Shown here piece by piece: positions 36,481-48,465 of a DNA stretch of 64,000 nt. Source of the stretch: Macrotis lagotis (taxonomy: Eukaryota > Chordata > Mammalia > Peramelemorphia > Peramelidae); NCBI RefSeq assembly GCF_037893015.1, contig NC_133665.1, positions 106,545,937 to 106,609,936 of the forward strand, written 5' to 3'. The translations under genes and the position numbers were made by a program. The notes beneath the pieces are model-generated. The model worked only from the letters and a program-made list of their open reading frames with translations. It was not told the DNA's origin and did not search any database. The stretch's first letter is position 1, and each line of letters starts with the position of its first letter.

Positions 36481-39400
36481 AATATCTTCCTTCTCTAATT
36501 CATTTCTCAGCAGGAATGGACTGAATGAGGCAATGGAAATATAGCTCCTATATTCAGAATCAAACTCAATTATTAGATCTTGGTTTTCTTGGGATAGAAA
36601 ATTGTGCTTTTTCTTGCCACACAGGTGGTATGTCTTTCATACCTTTCAGCCTCACTTGTGGGATCTACAGTTTTATATTTGAATAGGGGTTATTGTATCT
36701 TACATGTAGACTTTAGGAATAGAAAGATGCTAATATGGACACTTTTCCAAGTTAATTTTTGTTTTCATTCTCTAACTCTTGTAGTTTTTTCAGGTTCAAG
36801 ATGAGGAAAAGTTTTGTGATTCAGTCCAGTTGCCTCTTTATTCACGAAGCCTCTTTTGGGATCTTCTATCCCTTTAATCTACAGACTTGGAGATTAAAAT
36901 AAGTGAAGAGTTTTATGAATCTTTCTAGTGATTTGTGTAGCCCTTTTAAGTATATATGGTATGTTTTTATGTGTAGTAAGGGGCAAACCTTTTTTACTTC
37001 GTATTTCCCTGTAACTGTACAGAAGGCCCTGTATATAGTAGATGTTAATAAAAATATTTGTTTTTGAATTCAGTTGCTTGAGCAACCAGTAGTTATTTTT
37101 TAGACTTGTCAGAATTTTGTGTATTAAAACAAAGAACTTGTTCTGTTTTTGCAGAACAAATCTTAAATGTGATGTTGAATTTATAAATCAAATAAGAAAC
37201 AAAAATTACTTTTTTAAGGATAGTTGATGTGGAAAATGGTCCCATAGTTTTGGTGAAGAATTGAATTAAAAACTGTTTGAGAGTGGTCCTCATGTTAGTT
37301 CATCAGCAACTAAATTCTGTCTGCTGTTGTCCTTGCTGCTATCTTATTTCTCTGATCATACCTGTCCAGAGATAACCTTGACAAAAGGTCAATCAAATGT
37401 TCTTAGCACACCAGGACTAATAATCTACAGAAAGCTCATTGGTTAATAGAAACTTCTGATTGAAAGAATACCTGATAAGCTAGGTTCTAAGGTTTTTGAA
37501 TTGTTATTTATTATTGCAATTAATAACACTTTCCAGGTTCCCAGTAGTGATTTCATTTTGACCCTACAACTTTTACTAACAATCTGTCAGAAAAGGAAGG
37601 GAAGGAAAAACTGTTGTAGAAGATTCTTATGTAGGGATTAAAAAACAACTTTGTTTCTGCTGACTATAATTGAAGAGAAGCTTTCATTTTATTGACATGC
37701 TGGAGTTGGCTGGAGTGATTTGCCCTAAAGAAAAGGGAGTGCCCCAAGCAAAAATATTTTGAGAGATATTTTGCAAGACGTTTCAAGTTGATGTTAGAAG
37801 TGCTTAAATGTATAATGTGTTGCTTCTAAATGGTGAAATCAGAAGATACAAATTACAGATTAAAACCAGGGGCAAAAGGTAACATCTTTTCTTATGTGGG
37901 ATGATGTTTATTTACTAGGCCTGGATTGAATATTTTTGAACGTTGTAAGAATGTATTTTTTTTAAAAAAAACCTTCTATAAATGTCAGACATCTGGTTTT
38001 CTGGTTATGAGCATGATTTATGAAAGTAGTACTTAGCTCTGTGGCTTTTCTGGTTTGAATACTAAATGTAGGATTAAAAACCTGTTTTTATTAAACTTTA
38101 GTCATTTCTTCTAATAGACTAAGTTCTAAAATTTCATCTTGGAATGGATAACAAAACATTGCTGTATTAAAAACATTTAAAAAAATGAACACAAGCCTTT
38201 AACTTGTCTCTCCTCAGTTCTAAAGGTTTTTAGTTCTCTGATCACCAAGTAGTATTTGAAAAATGATGAATATGATTGTCATGCCTGGCAAGATCCTATG
38301 TTTACCATTATTTACATTGACAAAGTGGGCAGAAGAGGTGTGCTCTGCCCCACTTTCTACTGTCAATGCCTTTAACTATGGAGCACAGTGACAGTTAACA
38401 CAAGCATGAGTTTTGTGTGTTTGAGTCCTGGCTCTGGCCCTTTTACCTTCTTCCACCTAAGTGTCCACATCTCTAGAATAGATTACAATTCTTATATTAT
38501 TTTCTAATAGATATTGGAAGAAAAGTATTTTTTAGCCCTTAAAACTCTATTGTAGTATGTTATTAATAATTAGTTACCTTGTAGAAAAGGAATCATGATG
38601 ATTTTATGCCTGTAGGGATTTTTGTTTTCTCTGGTACTCCGAACTTTTCAAGCAGAATTAGGTTACTGATTCATTTTTTTAAAATGATCTTAAATTTTTT
38701 TCCCTTTCAGATCTCTGATTCTTTATTAATGTAAGGAATCTAGAGGAGTAATGGGTGGAAGGGAATGCATTTCTTTTGTTTTCATGCTATCTTCAGTTCA
38801 TACTCTATTTTTGGTGTCGAACTGACTCCAGTTTGAGAAATGGGAAGAAAGACAATTTTTTTTTACAAATTTTACAATCAAAGCCAGAAAATGGAGCCCA
38901 ATTGAATGGGCTTGTTATTTATAAATTAACACCTAAATTTAATGGAACACAGAGGTCTATTTATACTTGAGAATGCAAGTACCTAAGGAGTTATGGTTTA
39001 GAAGGGCAATTAATTGAAGCAGAAGCTGTTTTTGTGAGGAGATAGTTACTACTTTGTATCTCTTAGTATTTGTGGCTTATTGTTTTATTCTGGGGTGCCT
39101 GTTTTCTCCTGGCACAAAAAACCAAAACAAAACATTCTGACTTACCCAATGTCAGAGGTGAAGGAACTTTGTAATCAACAAACCTTTTGAGTCTTCCCTA
39201 CTCATTGTAGCACCAACCTTAGGAAAAAACATTTCCTATTGATTTCTTTGTTGCTCTTAGGCCTTGGGGTGAGCTCACTCTGCCGGCTCCAAGCCAGAGT
39301 GATGCTACCATCAGATATCATTTTCTGTTCTAGGGTTGCTGCCCACTATAAAACTTTCATCTTAATTTCCTGTGGTTAGTAATGATCCTCTGTTTCCTTA

Positions 39401-39908
39401 TGCTTATGCTTTACATTTCTAAGGAAATTTAATACCATTTCATTGCCTTTCTGATTGGAGGCCAGTTAGCCATGGAATGGAAGCTCCTGAACTCCTCAAG
39501 CCCCAGAAAGAAGACATAGCTTCTCATTCATGGCACTGGACCTCAGTTCAGCAAAGTGCACCCTTCTTTGGACTCATCAGGGCACTCTGAATGTCCTCAG
39601 TGAAAAGCAGGCTGCCCCAGTACAGCCTCGCAATGGAAAGATCCAGGGTTGAGAAGTTTGACTCTTCTCCAAGTTGCTGGAAGTAGTTTTTTCTTTCCCA
39701 AGCACCAGTCTACAAGGCCATGTAGGCCAAGGACTATAGTTTGATCAACTTACTCACTTTTTATCTGAACAAAGTTTCTTCTTTTATTAAATCCTTTACT
39801 TTGGTGACAGAAAGGGCTCTTTTGTCTCCCTTTCCTTTAAAAAAAAAAAAGACCTCAATTTTCTAAGGAGTTTATGTTGATGACTTACTTACCTATTTGT
39901 CTCAACAG

Positions 39909-39983
39909 GGAACTTTAAAGATCTGTGACAAAGAGGTGACATTAGAGTATTCACCCAGCCCGGATTTTTGGCACTGTAAACGG
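39909..39983 (+). CDS. RBM6: RBM6 exon, RRM1 end to first half of Cys4 finger
   Basis: This 75-base exon (25 codons, phase 0 at both ends) runs from a TCAACAG acceptor to a GTATGT donor. It encodes the last strand of RRM1 (GTLKICDKEVTLEY) and then DFWHCKR, with the Trp and first Cys of a RanBP2-like Cys4 finger that the next exon completes. Confidence 0.93.
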
Positions 39984-41055
39984 GTATGTGTTGAGAGACT
40001 TCTTCCCTTTTTCTTTGCCTAAGAATAAGATAACATAGACACTAGAGCCAGAAGGGGAAAAAAAAATGGAACTCTGCTTGGTTATGTTCACTACTGTGTT
40101 AAAAAATTATCTTCCAACTTACTTTTAATTTTTAGAAACTTTCTTGGTGTGGATCATTGGATTTTTGTCCATGTGATGAATGTTGCTCCTGAACCTGAGA
40201 TTAGACTTAGGATCAGGAAACTAGCAATTTTTTTTGCAAGGCAATGAGATTAAGTATGGGGTCACATAGCTAGGTGACTATCCGAGGCCAGGTTTAAACT
40301 CAGGTCCTGCAGACTTCAGGGTTAGTGTTCTATCCACTGTGCCACCTGACTGCCCCTGCATTTTTTTATTCCTTAGGGATAAAATGAGTGATGTTGTAAA
40401 ACATCTTTATGGAGACAGTTCAGTCCCTTTGATAGAAATAGAGAAAGGAAGCAAAGATCTCTATAGAAACTACTTATCTTAAATGTTCTCTTGCAGCACT
40501 TCTAGGATATCCCTAGAAATGTTCCCTAAATAACTACTTAGGCATAAGCTGTTTATATTCTTCACCTCCCCTTTGCCAAGTATATTTTTATCTTAACCCT
40601 ATAAGAGTAATTGGTATATGTAAACTTTATCTCTATTTGGTTCTGGCTGATACTAATTGGAGTAATGTCTTAACTTATTCTGTATATCTTTATGTACCAC
40701 TAAAGGCTGGTCACAGTTTTGGAGATACTGTATCCTATCCTATGTATTCATTGTCTTAACATTAATTTTAATGTTTATACTTTCTTAATACAGAAAATAA
40801 TCCCTTTTAAATATATATGTAGACAGTTATCATCCTGTCCAAAACTAGAAGCAAATCTTAAGATTTCCTTCTGACAAAGAACTTAGTTTAAGATTAATGG
40901 GTTAGGCTTGTCTCTTCTGTGATATCAGCACAAGAATAACTGTGAAATATCTAATTTTATTCAGCTCTCTATATATTAACATTTAGCATGTGCAGAAAGG
41001 TCTTTGCATATTTTTATTAATAATTTTTGCTCATCTCTTCTCTTTTCCTTTGCAG
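39984..41055. other. RBM6 intron
   Basis: This 1.1-kb intron holds one minus-oriented SINE near 40230-40357. Nothing else in it is recognisable. Confidence 0.85.
40230..40357 (-). repeat. Diverged CORE-type SINE
   Basis: TTTTTTGCAAGGCAATGAGA at the left and GCCACCTGACTGCCCC at the right, with a small internal deletion. Confidence 0.85.
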
Positions 41056-41116
41056 TGTAAAGTTAGCACTGTTGGATATCGTTCATCTTGCTCATATTGC
41101 AAGTTCCCAAGAGAGG
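41056..41116 (+). CDS. RBM6: RBM6 exon, second half of Cys4 finger
   Basis: This 61-base exon has a pyrimidine-rich TTTGCAG acceptor and an AGG|GTTGGT donor, weak beyond GT. It encodes CKVSTVGYRSSCSYCKFPRE. With the previous exon the cysteine spacing is C-x2-C-x10-C-x2-C, as in RanBP2-type fingers of RBM5 and RBM10. The Asn usual in RNA-binding RanBP2 fingers appears to be absent, so single-stranded RNA binding by this finger is uncertain. The last codon (Glu) is split with the next exon. Confidence 0.9.
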
Positions 41117-41643
41117 GTTGGTGTATTTTCATATTTTCATTCATATATCAAATCTTTTCTTTTGTAAATTCCGAAGCTTCTTAAGTTTGAGAGACTGGAT
41201 ATCCACAACTGTCTTCACTGAGTATACTGTTACACCTTTTGATTCATTAGTTTTTTTTTCTGGAATTGCAGCTTCCCAACAAAACCTCAAATGGCCTTCC
41301 ATACAAAGTACAGTTATTGAAAATAACTATTTTAATGTGTTATAGTCTGAGTCAATGATTAATCCTGTTTTGGAGAGGCTACAGTAGCAAGGAGAGTAGA
41401 CTAGAGTCATGATAAATGGATTAGAAATAAGAAAAAATTCTCCTTTGAAAGGTTGAGAGAGTTAATTGTGGTTGAATTATGTTGACTTTATTTTCTGAGC
41501 CATTAATGAATTTCAGAGCAGTATTCATGAAACAATATTAAAAATATTCAGATAGCAGTTAATATAAGCTGCCTGACAAGAATTCTAGCTCTTGTAATTT
41601 GGAACCAAATAGTAGAAATATCATTTGTATTTCCTTTTGACAG
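41117..41643. other. RBM6 intron
   Basis: This 527-base intron is AT-rich and shows no repeat or gene that I recognise. Confidence 0.8.
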
Positions 41644-41928
41644 AGGTCAAGGGTCAGCAGGAATTAGCTCCGTATCCTGAGCCTCAGAAATCACCAGCAC
41701 AGCCGGCAGTACCGCCAGAGAAGCAGCAGAGCCATCCTCAGGCACAGCCTGACAAAGAACCTGAGACAAAAAAGCGAGAAGAAGGGAGAGAAAGGCGCTT
41801 GGGCCAAGAGCAAAAGAGGGACTCAGAAAAGTATCCTTCTCGAAGGGAAGGCCCTGATGCCTCCAACCGAAGAGACAATGAGAAGGAGCAGCCTTCTGCA
41901 GAATCCCGCCAGGATGGGGAGAGCAAAA
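41644..41928 (+). CDS. RBM6: RBM6 exon, charged linker between Cys4 finger and RRM2
   Basis: This 285-base exon lies between a TTGACAG acceptor and a GTAAGA donor. It encodes a hydrophilic linker rich in Pro, Gln, Glu, Arg and Lys, ending RQDGESK just before RRM2. The sequence looks disordered and is the least conserved part when compared with my memory of the human protein. The acceptor was placed at 41643 because the incoming G plus AG makes Glu and keeps the frame. Confidence 0.93.
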
Positions 41929-43024
41929 GTAAGATGCTAGGGGTTTCTTCTTTCTCATGAATTATATTAGGAACAGTATATTATTTCTGGAGCTGTGTTT
42001 ATTCTAATAAAATTGTTAAAAATTACACTTTTATACATAGAATTTTTAAAGCAAAGTGGGATTTTTATATCATTACATCTGTCACATTCAAGGGAAAGGG
42101 ATAGCCATTTATATAGCATTTACTATGTGCCAGGCACTGTGCTAAGTACCTTTTGCAAATAATCTCTTCTGATCCTCACAACAACCCTGTGAGGCAGTTG
42201 CTATTTTTATCCCCATTTGAAAAATGAGAAAACTGAGTCAGGTAAGCATTTGACTTGCAGGGTCACACGGCTATTAAGTGAATGAAGCTGGATCTGAACT
42301 TGGTTCTGTCTTCAGGACCCACACTCTGTCCACTGGGTCAACAGCTGCTTCCATATAATGCTTCAGTATGATCCTAGTTCGACTCATCACCTGTGCTACC
42401 ATAAGTAATGATACTTAACATTCATTGACCCTCAAGGTTTCTGTTGGTAGACTTCAAGGGCTTCATGAATTTGTATTAGGGAAAAGTGACACCTTTATCT
42501 TCTCTAACCTTTGAATGAAATTTAACATTTCCTTTGATTATGAATGTAGGTAATAAACTATGATTCTGAAAAGGGAGGTTGGATATATGTGTTTTTCCAG
42601 ATTGCCAAGAGTTCATATCTATCACTGGACTTTAGTTTCCTTAGCTATAATAGGAATGGGGTGGAGAACCAAGTAATTTCTGAGGACTTTTCTCATTCTT
42701 AAGCTTATGATTCTATGAATTTGCATTCTTCAAATGATTAGAGATTGAATCACATAAGAAAAGCAGCAGACATCATTTCAGATTTCTGATTTTGAATCTT
42801 AAAAGAAAGGGAAAAGGCCTGATCTCTGAGAGCATTATATGTGAGTAAATTCAGTGTTTCAGAATAGAAAGATACTTATCATACAGGTTAAAGAATCTAT
42901 CCAAAGACTTGGCATTTGTAAGGAGCCGCCAAGGTATTCATTCCACTTTTGCAGATTCATTTTTGACTTTTTTCCTTCCTTGTTCCTTTTTTTTTTTTTT
43001 TTTGCCACCTTTTGGTCTTGCCAG
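41929..43024. other. RBM6 intron
   Basis: This 1.1-kb intron contains a MIR-type fragment at about 42103-42345 and a long pyrimidine tract (about 42965-43010) before the acceptor. The rest is unremarkable. Confidence 0.85.
42103..42345 (-). repeat. MIR-type SINE
   Basis: TTACTATGTGCCAGGCACTG, TCCTCACAACAACCCTGTGA and GGGTCACACGGCTATTAAGT: a good reverse MIR match. Confidence 0.85.
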
Positions 43025-43185
43025 CTATTATGCTTAAGCGAATTTATCGGTCAACTCCACCGGAAGTAATTGTGGAAGTGCTCGAGCCCTATGTCAGACT
43101 TTCTACTTCCAATGTCCGAATCATCAAGAATAGAACTGGCCCCATGGGCCATACCTATGGCTTCATTGACCTGGATTCTCACTCG
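43025..43185 (+). CDS. RBM6: RBM6 exon, first half of RRM2
   Basis: This 161-base exon follows a long T-rich tract and CCAG and ends TCG|GTGAGT. It encodes the start of RRM2: RNP2-like IMLKRIY, then helix 1 and RNP1-like GHTYGFIDL with the expected Tyr and Phe. It is nearly identical to human RBM6 as I remember it and is the best single identifier of the gene. Confidence 0.96.
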
Positions 43186-45164
43186 GTGAGTTGCCCTTGT
43201 CTTAGATGTTGATATAGGCAGGAAGGTAGAAGGTGGAAGGTGGAAATCATTGAGGAAGCTTGAGGAGTTTGTCATTTGGGGTGTTGGAGGGCTGCATTTA
43301 TCACACAGCTTCCTCTTTGTTCTGCTCATTGGGTTTTAAGTTTTATATGAGGAACTAATGCACTAGAATTTCCATGGGAGAGATTTCTTAATTTTTCTTT
43401 GTAGCAGTAATTTCAGAGTGCCTTATGTAGAAGGCAGTATGTATTTGATGTAGGAATGAATCAGTCAGCATTTTTTTTTTAATTTTAAGAAGTCACATAG
43501 ATTTTTGAAAAACTTTGATTTTTCTTTTATAAATTTATTTTTTCCTAACTGTATATTCCCCTGATAAAGAGCAATCTAATATAGATTATACATGCATAAT
43601 TATATTAAACTTATCTCCATATTAATCATGTTGTAAAAGAAGAATCAACAAAATGGAAAAAAAAACATGAGAAGGAAAAAACCCATAAAGTGTAAATCAC
43701 ATTTTAAAAATTGAAAATAGTAAGTTTCTGTATTCAGAGTCCATAGTTCTTCTATGAATGTGGATGTTATTTCCCATCTCAAGTTCTTTAGAATTGTTTT
43801 TGATCATTGTACTGCTGAGATGAGCAAGTTGATCATCACTTAATATTGCTGTTGATGTATTCAGTGTTCTTCTGGTCCTGCTCATTTCATTCATCTTCAG
43901 TTTATAGAAGTCTTTCCAGGCTATTCATGGGTGGGACAATAGTGCTCCATCAAATTCATATGCCATAATTTATTCAACCATTCCCAATTGATTGGAATCC
44001 CCACCATTTCCAGTTCTTTGTCACCAAAAAAAGAGCTGCTATAAATATTCTTGTACATGTGGATTTTTCCCCCTGTTTAATGATTTCTTTGAGATACAGG
44101 CCTAATAGTGGTATTGTTAGATGGAGGGTATGCAGTTTTATTGCCCTTTGGGCATAGTCCAAATTGCACTCCCAGAAAGGTTGGATCAGTTCACAACCCC
44201 ACCAATAATGCATTAGTGTCTCAGTTGTTACTGTTTATTAAGGGTCTCTTAAATGCCAGTGCTAGGGATACAGATACTATTAAGAAAGAACAGTCCCTTT
44301 CTTCAAGTTGCTTACAGTCCAATGGGGGAACACCTCACACAAAAGGAAGCTGAAAGAGGTAAGAGATAAGGATGGGACATGATGGAAAAGTCCCAAAGTA
44401 GTATAGCCCAGGAGAGAAATGAGGAAATATTTGAGGGTGGGGATGAGGCGAGTCCAAGGTTGATGGGATCTTGAAGAATGATGAAATTTTTTCCAATAAT
44501 AGATTTCCCAAAGTAATATAGCCAGGAAAGAATTGAAGGATGGAATTTCTGAATTATCTTCCTATTTCACCCTTGTTTTGATTTGTAGTTTTTGACAAGT
44601 AAACCAAACATTAATTTTCCCCATATGTAAGATGTCTCGCTTTATTTGGATAGTAAGAGGTGATAATGATTAGTATTGGTAACTTTTATTCTATAAGATA
44701 AAAGATAATTGTAAAACATTTGATACTTGATGGGCTATAGAAGGATAATGTTTTAGATTTTTTTTTTGTAGTACAATTGACATCAAAGATTTTTTATTTT
44801 TAAGGGTTTTTATTAGTATCTAATTGAAAAATTATAACAAAGATTCAGAATAAAATTATTATTTCTGTTGACTTAGCTGCTCTAGAATCACAAGAGTATT
44901 AAACTAGAATGATTAAGTGTCAACTGAAGAGAACAAAGCAGATACAATCAATCTCTGATATATATTACCAGGGTTGGAATTATAACCATTACTCTGACCT
45001 ATACTCTTAGAAAGTTTAAGCCTTTTTTCCTTTTGAAATATAATTAAAAACCTAAGTTAAGAAACAATTAGCTAAATTTGTAGAATTTTAATGGTGAATA
45101 TTGGGTTATGTTCCAGAATATCCATACCCTTTCTTTGGTTTACAGTCTCTCTCTTTTTTCCTAG
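43186..45164. other. RBM6 intron
   Basis: This 2.0-kb intron contains an antisense L1 ORF2/3' fragment at about 43490-44215, then an old 'growing-list' type repeat tail at about 44218-44345. The remaining 0.8 kb shows nothing I can name. Confidence 0.85.
43490..44215 (-). mobile_element. L1 ORF2 C-terminus and 3' sequence, antisense
   Basis: On the minus strand, 43974-44213 encodes HYWWGCELIQPFWECN, then CTRIFIAALFLVTKNWK, the conserved L1 ORF2 C-terminal domain, truncated and with substitutions. The left part matches the L1 3' region. Confidence 0.85.
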
Positions 45165-45262
45165 GAAGCTGTTCGTGTAGTGAAGATTCTACAGAACCTG
45201 GATCCTCCATTCAGTATTGATGGGAAAATGGTGGCAGTGAATCTTGCCACAGGAAAACGAAG
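45165..45262 (+). CDS. RBM6: RBM6 exon, second half of RRM2
   Basis: This 98-base exon runs from TCCTAG to AAG|GTAATT. It encodes EAVRVVKILQNLDPPFSIDG and on to VNLATGKR, the last helix and strand of RRM2. It ends in phase 2; the Arg codon is completed at 46817. Confidence 0.95.
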
Positions 45263-46816
45263 GTAATTTAGTTTGTGGAGCAAGCTTTCCCTAGTTCTGA
45301 ACTGTGGATGATACTGCCTACCAGTATTCTCAATTTTCTTTTTCTTTTTTTTCTATAGAATTGGTAGCTTGTACTTTCCATTTAATTGTCTAGCATATTA
45401 GGGGATAGAATACCAGAGCATATTGTGTGTTTGTGGTTTTTACTTAACATACTACAGCATAATCCCCAACTGAGAATTATAGAGGGAAGAATCTTATTTT
45501 TCAACTGTCATGCTTTCACCTTAATTCTGGCTTACAGGGAATGTTAACTTCTTTTAACCTTGCAGAGGTGGGCAATCTCCATTTCATGCTCTCTCATCTG
45601 TAATGCTGTAGGAGATGGAATAGAAAATCCCAAAGATACTTGGATATCTCACATGACAGCTTACGTTCCTAACTCCCTTTATCTATTTGGTTCCACCATC
45701 ATGAACCTTCTATTTTGGATTCCTTTTCGCTCTGATCACCTGAGGAAAGGGCAGTTAATTATTCCTTTCCTGCCATCTCTGAAAAAATGGAGCCCTTCTT
45801 CAGATTTTCAGAGTTTTAAAAATTTGGTTTTTTAAAATTGTTGGTAACTATAAGATAATAGACATACACCTAAAATAAGAAATAAGAGGAAAACATAAAA
45901 GCATACTTTGATGGAAAGTAAATAGAACTGCACCTAACCTTTCTTTGCTTCTTTTACTTACCCATCTTTTGTTTGTTTCTTGTATGTTCAATTAGCACCG
46001 CCCCTGACCTCTGACTATTTTGTTGGTTTCTGGGGATAGTGCCTTCCTTTCTTTCACACTACATTTTGGTAGAGCAGTGGGGAGTATAGACTCTATTAGA
46101 TTCAGAGCTTCCACAAAGGATTTCTTGCTTTACATCTTTGAGAGAAATTATTTCCAACAACCAGTTCTTTTCTAATATCATTAAAAAAAAGTTAAATCTC
46201 TAATGTAGGGATGTGAGATCAGAAGTTATTATAACATGTTCTATGGCTCAGCTATGATTCCATACTTCCCTAAGTCATCTATTGGACATCCATTCAACAA
46301 GATGACATCTGGTTGGGCAGCTACAACGCTGGCCTTGGAGTCAGGAGTACAGGAGTTCGAATCTGGCCCCCAAACACTTGACACTTAACTAGCTGTCTGA
46401 CCTTGGGCAAGTCACTTAACCCTGACTGCCTTGCATCCAGGGCCATCTCTGGTTATCCAGTTTCATATCTACCGGATCCAGGTGGCTTTGGAGGAGAAAG
46501 TGAGAGAGGTGAGTTAGCACAGTACCTCCTCACTCAAATCCAGTTCATGTATGTGTTGTGATATTACTTCCCTGATGTCATGGTCTTCTTTGAGAACAAA
46601 GAATAAACATCAATATCATCAGATCTGGTTCGCGTCTAGGTCTATTTTCCCACTTGCAAAGTGGGAAGAAGAGAATTAATTGTATATTGAAGTGGTGTGA
46701 GTAGACATGTAAGTACTGAAAAACTGCAGAACCTACTATATTTTTGTGATAATTATAGTGTAAAAATTGTAGATAATGTATATTAATTTGGGTGTATTTT
46801 GTTTCTTATTTTGTAG
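45263..46816. other. RBM6 intron
   Basis: This 1.55-kb intron carries a full-length long-form SINE at about 46314-46615. I see nothing else to name. Confidence 0.85.
46314..46615 (+). repeat. Long-form SINE
   Basis: Head GGGCAGCTACAACGCTGGCC (with a small deletion), CORE, then CTGGTTATCCAGTTTCATAT and CCTGATGTCATGGTCTTCTT. Confidence 0.88.
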
Positions 46817-46859
46817 AGATGATCCTGGGGATCACTCTGACAATATGCACTATAATCAG
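46817..46859 (+). CDS. RBM6: RBM6 small exon after RRM2
   Basis: This 43-base exon lies between TTTGTAG and CAG|GTAGGC and encodes DDPGDHSDNMHYNQ after a split Arg. It is separated from the next exon by an intron of only 156 bases. Confidence 0.93.
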
Positions 46860-47015
46860 GTAGGCGGTTATTTTATTAAGAACCTCAGACTTTTCAGTCT
46901 CAAATAACTGAGAAAGTGACCTTGAATTCTTCTAATACAGCTAAAAGTGGAAGAAAGGTAATAATTGCCAAGTGGTTTGCTTTTTAGTTCTAAGACTTAA
47001 ACTTCTTTCTTTCAG

Positions 47016-47097
47016 GGTAAAAAATATTTCCGGGAAAGGAAGGGAGGCAACAGAAACTCAGACTGGTCTTCAGATTCAAACCGACATGGGCAGCAAT
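47016..47097 (+). CDS. RBM6: RBM6 exon, linker before OCRE
   Basis: This 82-base exon runs from TTTCAG to AAT|GTAAGA. It encodes GKKYFRERKGGNRNSDWSSD and on to RHGQQ, a basic then Ser/Gln-rich linker leading into the OCRE domain. It ends in phase 1; the split Ser is completed at 49397. Confidence 0.94.
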
Positions 47098-47530
47098 GTA
47101 AGAGGAATAACCTTTAATTTCTCTTCTTTCTTTCTGATTTGATCTGCTTAGCATCATCCTGTACTAACACATAGTTGATTGTAGAGGACTTCCCCTAAAC
47201 TTTAGTCTTAAAACTTTAGTCTTTAGCTTCTATAGAATATGCTACCACCTCCAGATAGAGTGTAGATTGAGACTTTAGACTTTTGGCTGTGGCCAGTCTA
47301 GAAATTTGTTTTGCTTTTGACTCTTTATGTTTGCATAAGGCTTTCATGGGAAGGTGGGCAGAAGGAAGAAGGAGGGAGGGAGTTGGTAGAGAATTTGATG
47401 CTTAAAAAAGTAAAAAATGAATTAAAAAGAAAAGGTTATAGAGATTTAGAATCAGATCCTGGGACTGGTTCTTACTCTGTGTCAGATGAGTTTGGATGAG
47501 TTTTTTCACTTCACTAAACTTTAATTTTGT

Positions 47531-47671
47531 GGGCAACTAGGTGGCACAGTGGATAGAGCACTGGCCCTGGAGTCAGGAGTACCTGAGTTCAAATCTGGCC
47601 TCAGACACTTAATAATTACCTAACTGTGTGGCTTTGGGCAAGCCACTTAACCCCATTGCCTTGCAAAAGCT
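47531..47671 (+). repeat. Young A-tailed SINE with 12-bp target duplication
   Basis: AAACTTTAATTT is duplicated at 47516-47527 and 47672-47683; the body is near consensus. Confidence 0.93.
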
Positions 47672-48164
47672 AAACTTTAATTTGCCTCTCTATAAAATGA
47701 GAGCATTGGACTAGCTTATCTGTAATATGCCTCTGAAAAAGGAAATGGTGTGGTATTGGGGGTTTGCCTCCTAAGATACTATGAAACCCCACCATGGCCC
47801 TCAGAACTCCTTAAGGATCCCAAGCAATCTTTTTCCCCAAACACATACTTCACAGTTTTGGGGTACTTCTCAGTGGAAAGAAATACCATCTGGTATGATT
47901 TTTCTGTGTTGTAGATGTTTGTTGAATATTCATTACTTTCTGTTTCTCCCAACGTAAGCTTATTTTGAATTAAGATTTTTTTTCATTCTTCATGCTTACA
48001 TCTTCTGCTCACAATGCTTGGCACATATTAAGTTGTTTATTAAATGCTTGTTGATACTATAAAATGCTATAAATATTGATTCATGGTCCATCCATCCTAC
48101 TTTAATCCAGTCCCAAAACCTCATTGATAATTGGGGAGATATGGATCAGAATGACTGCCATTCT

Positions 48165-48465
48165 TTGGGCAGCTAGGTGTCACAGTAGATAGAGCACTGG
48201 CCTTGGAGTCAGAAGGATAGGAGTTTTGATTCCAGCCTCAGAGATTTAACACTTAATAGTTGTGTTATCTTGGGCAAGTCATTTAACCCTGATTGCCTTG
48301 AATTCGTATTTGGTGATTTGGATCCAGGCAGCTCTGGAAGAGAAAGTGAAGCTGGTAATTTAGCATAGCCACCCCTCACTGAAATCCATTTCATGTGCTT
48401 ATCATGGCATTACCTCCCTGATGGTCATGTTCTTCTTTGAGTGAAGGACACCCCCCCCAAAAAAA
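48165..48465 (+). repeat. Long-form SINE
   Basis: GGGCAGCTAGGTGTCACAGT to CTCCCTGATGGTCATGTTCT, ending in an A-rich tail. Confidence 0.88.

Larger units (their letters stand above)
6198..39908. other. 33.7-kb RBM6 intron
   Basis: This is the longest intron in the window. Almost all recognisable content is transposon-derived: about 20 SINEs, MIR-like fragments, four L1 fragments, a pogo-type DNA transposon remnant, and TA and TG microsatellites, each listed separately. Long tracts show nothing I can name, notably 6200-7870, 8945-10320, 14990-15690, 18130-19460, 28880-29640 and 36490-39840. No open frame in it resembles a known gene and I see no convincing extra exon. Confidence 0.85.

Noticed and set aside
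39240..39700. Slightly GC-richer block before the exon at 39909, considered as an extra exon or conserved element
   Set aside because: No frame matches RBM6 and no consistent splice pair was found; left unannotated.
41647..41958. 103-residue minus-strand open frame over the linker exon
   Set aside because: Antisense shadow of the RBM6 exon 41644-41928.
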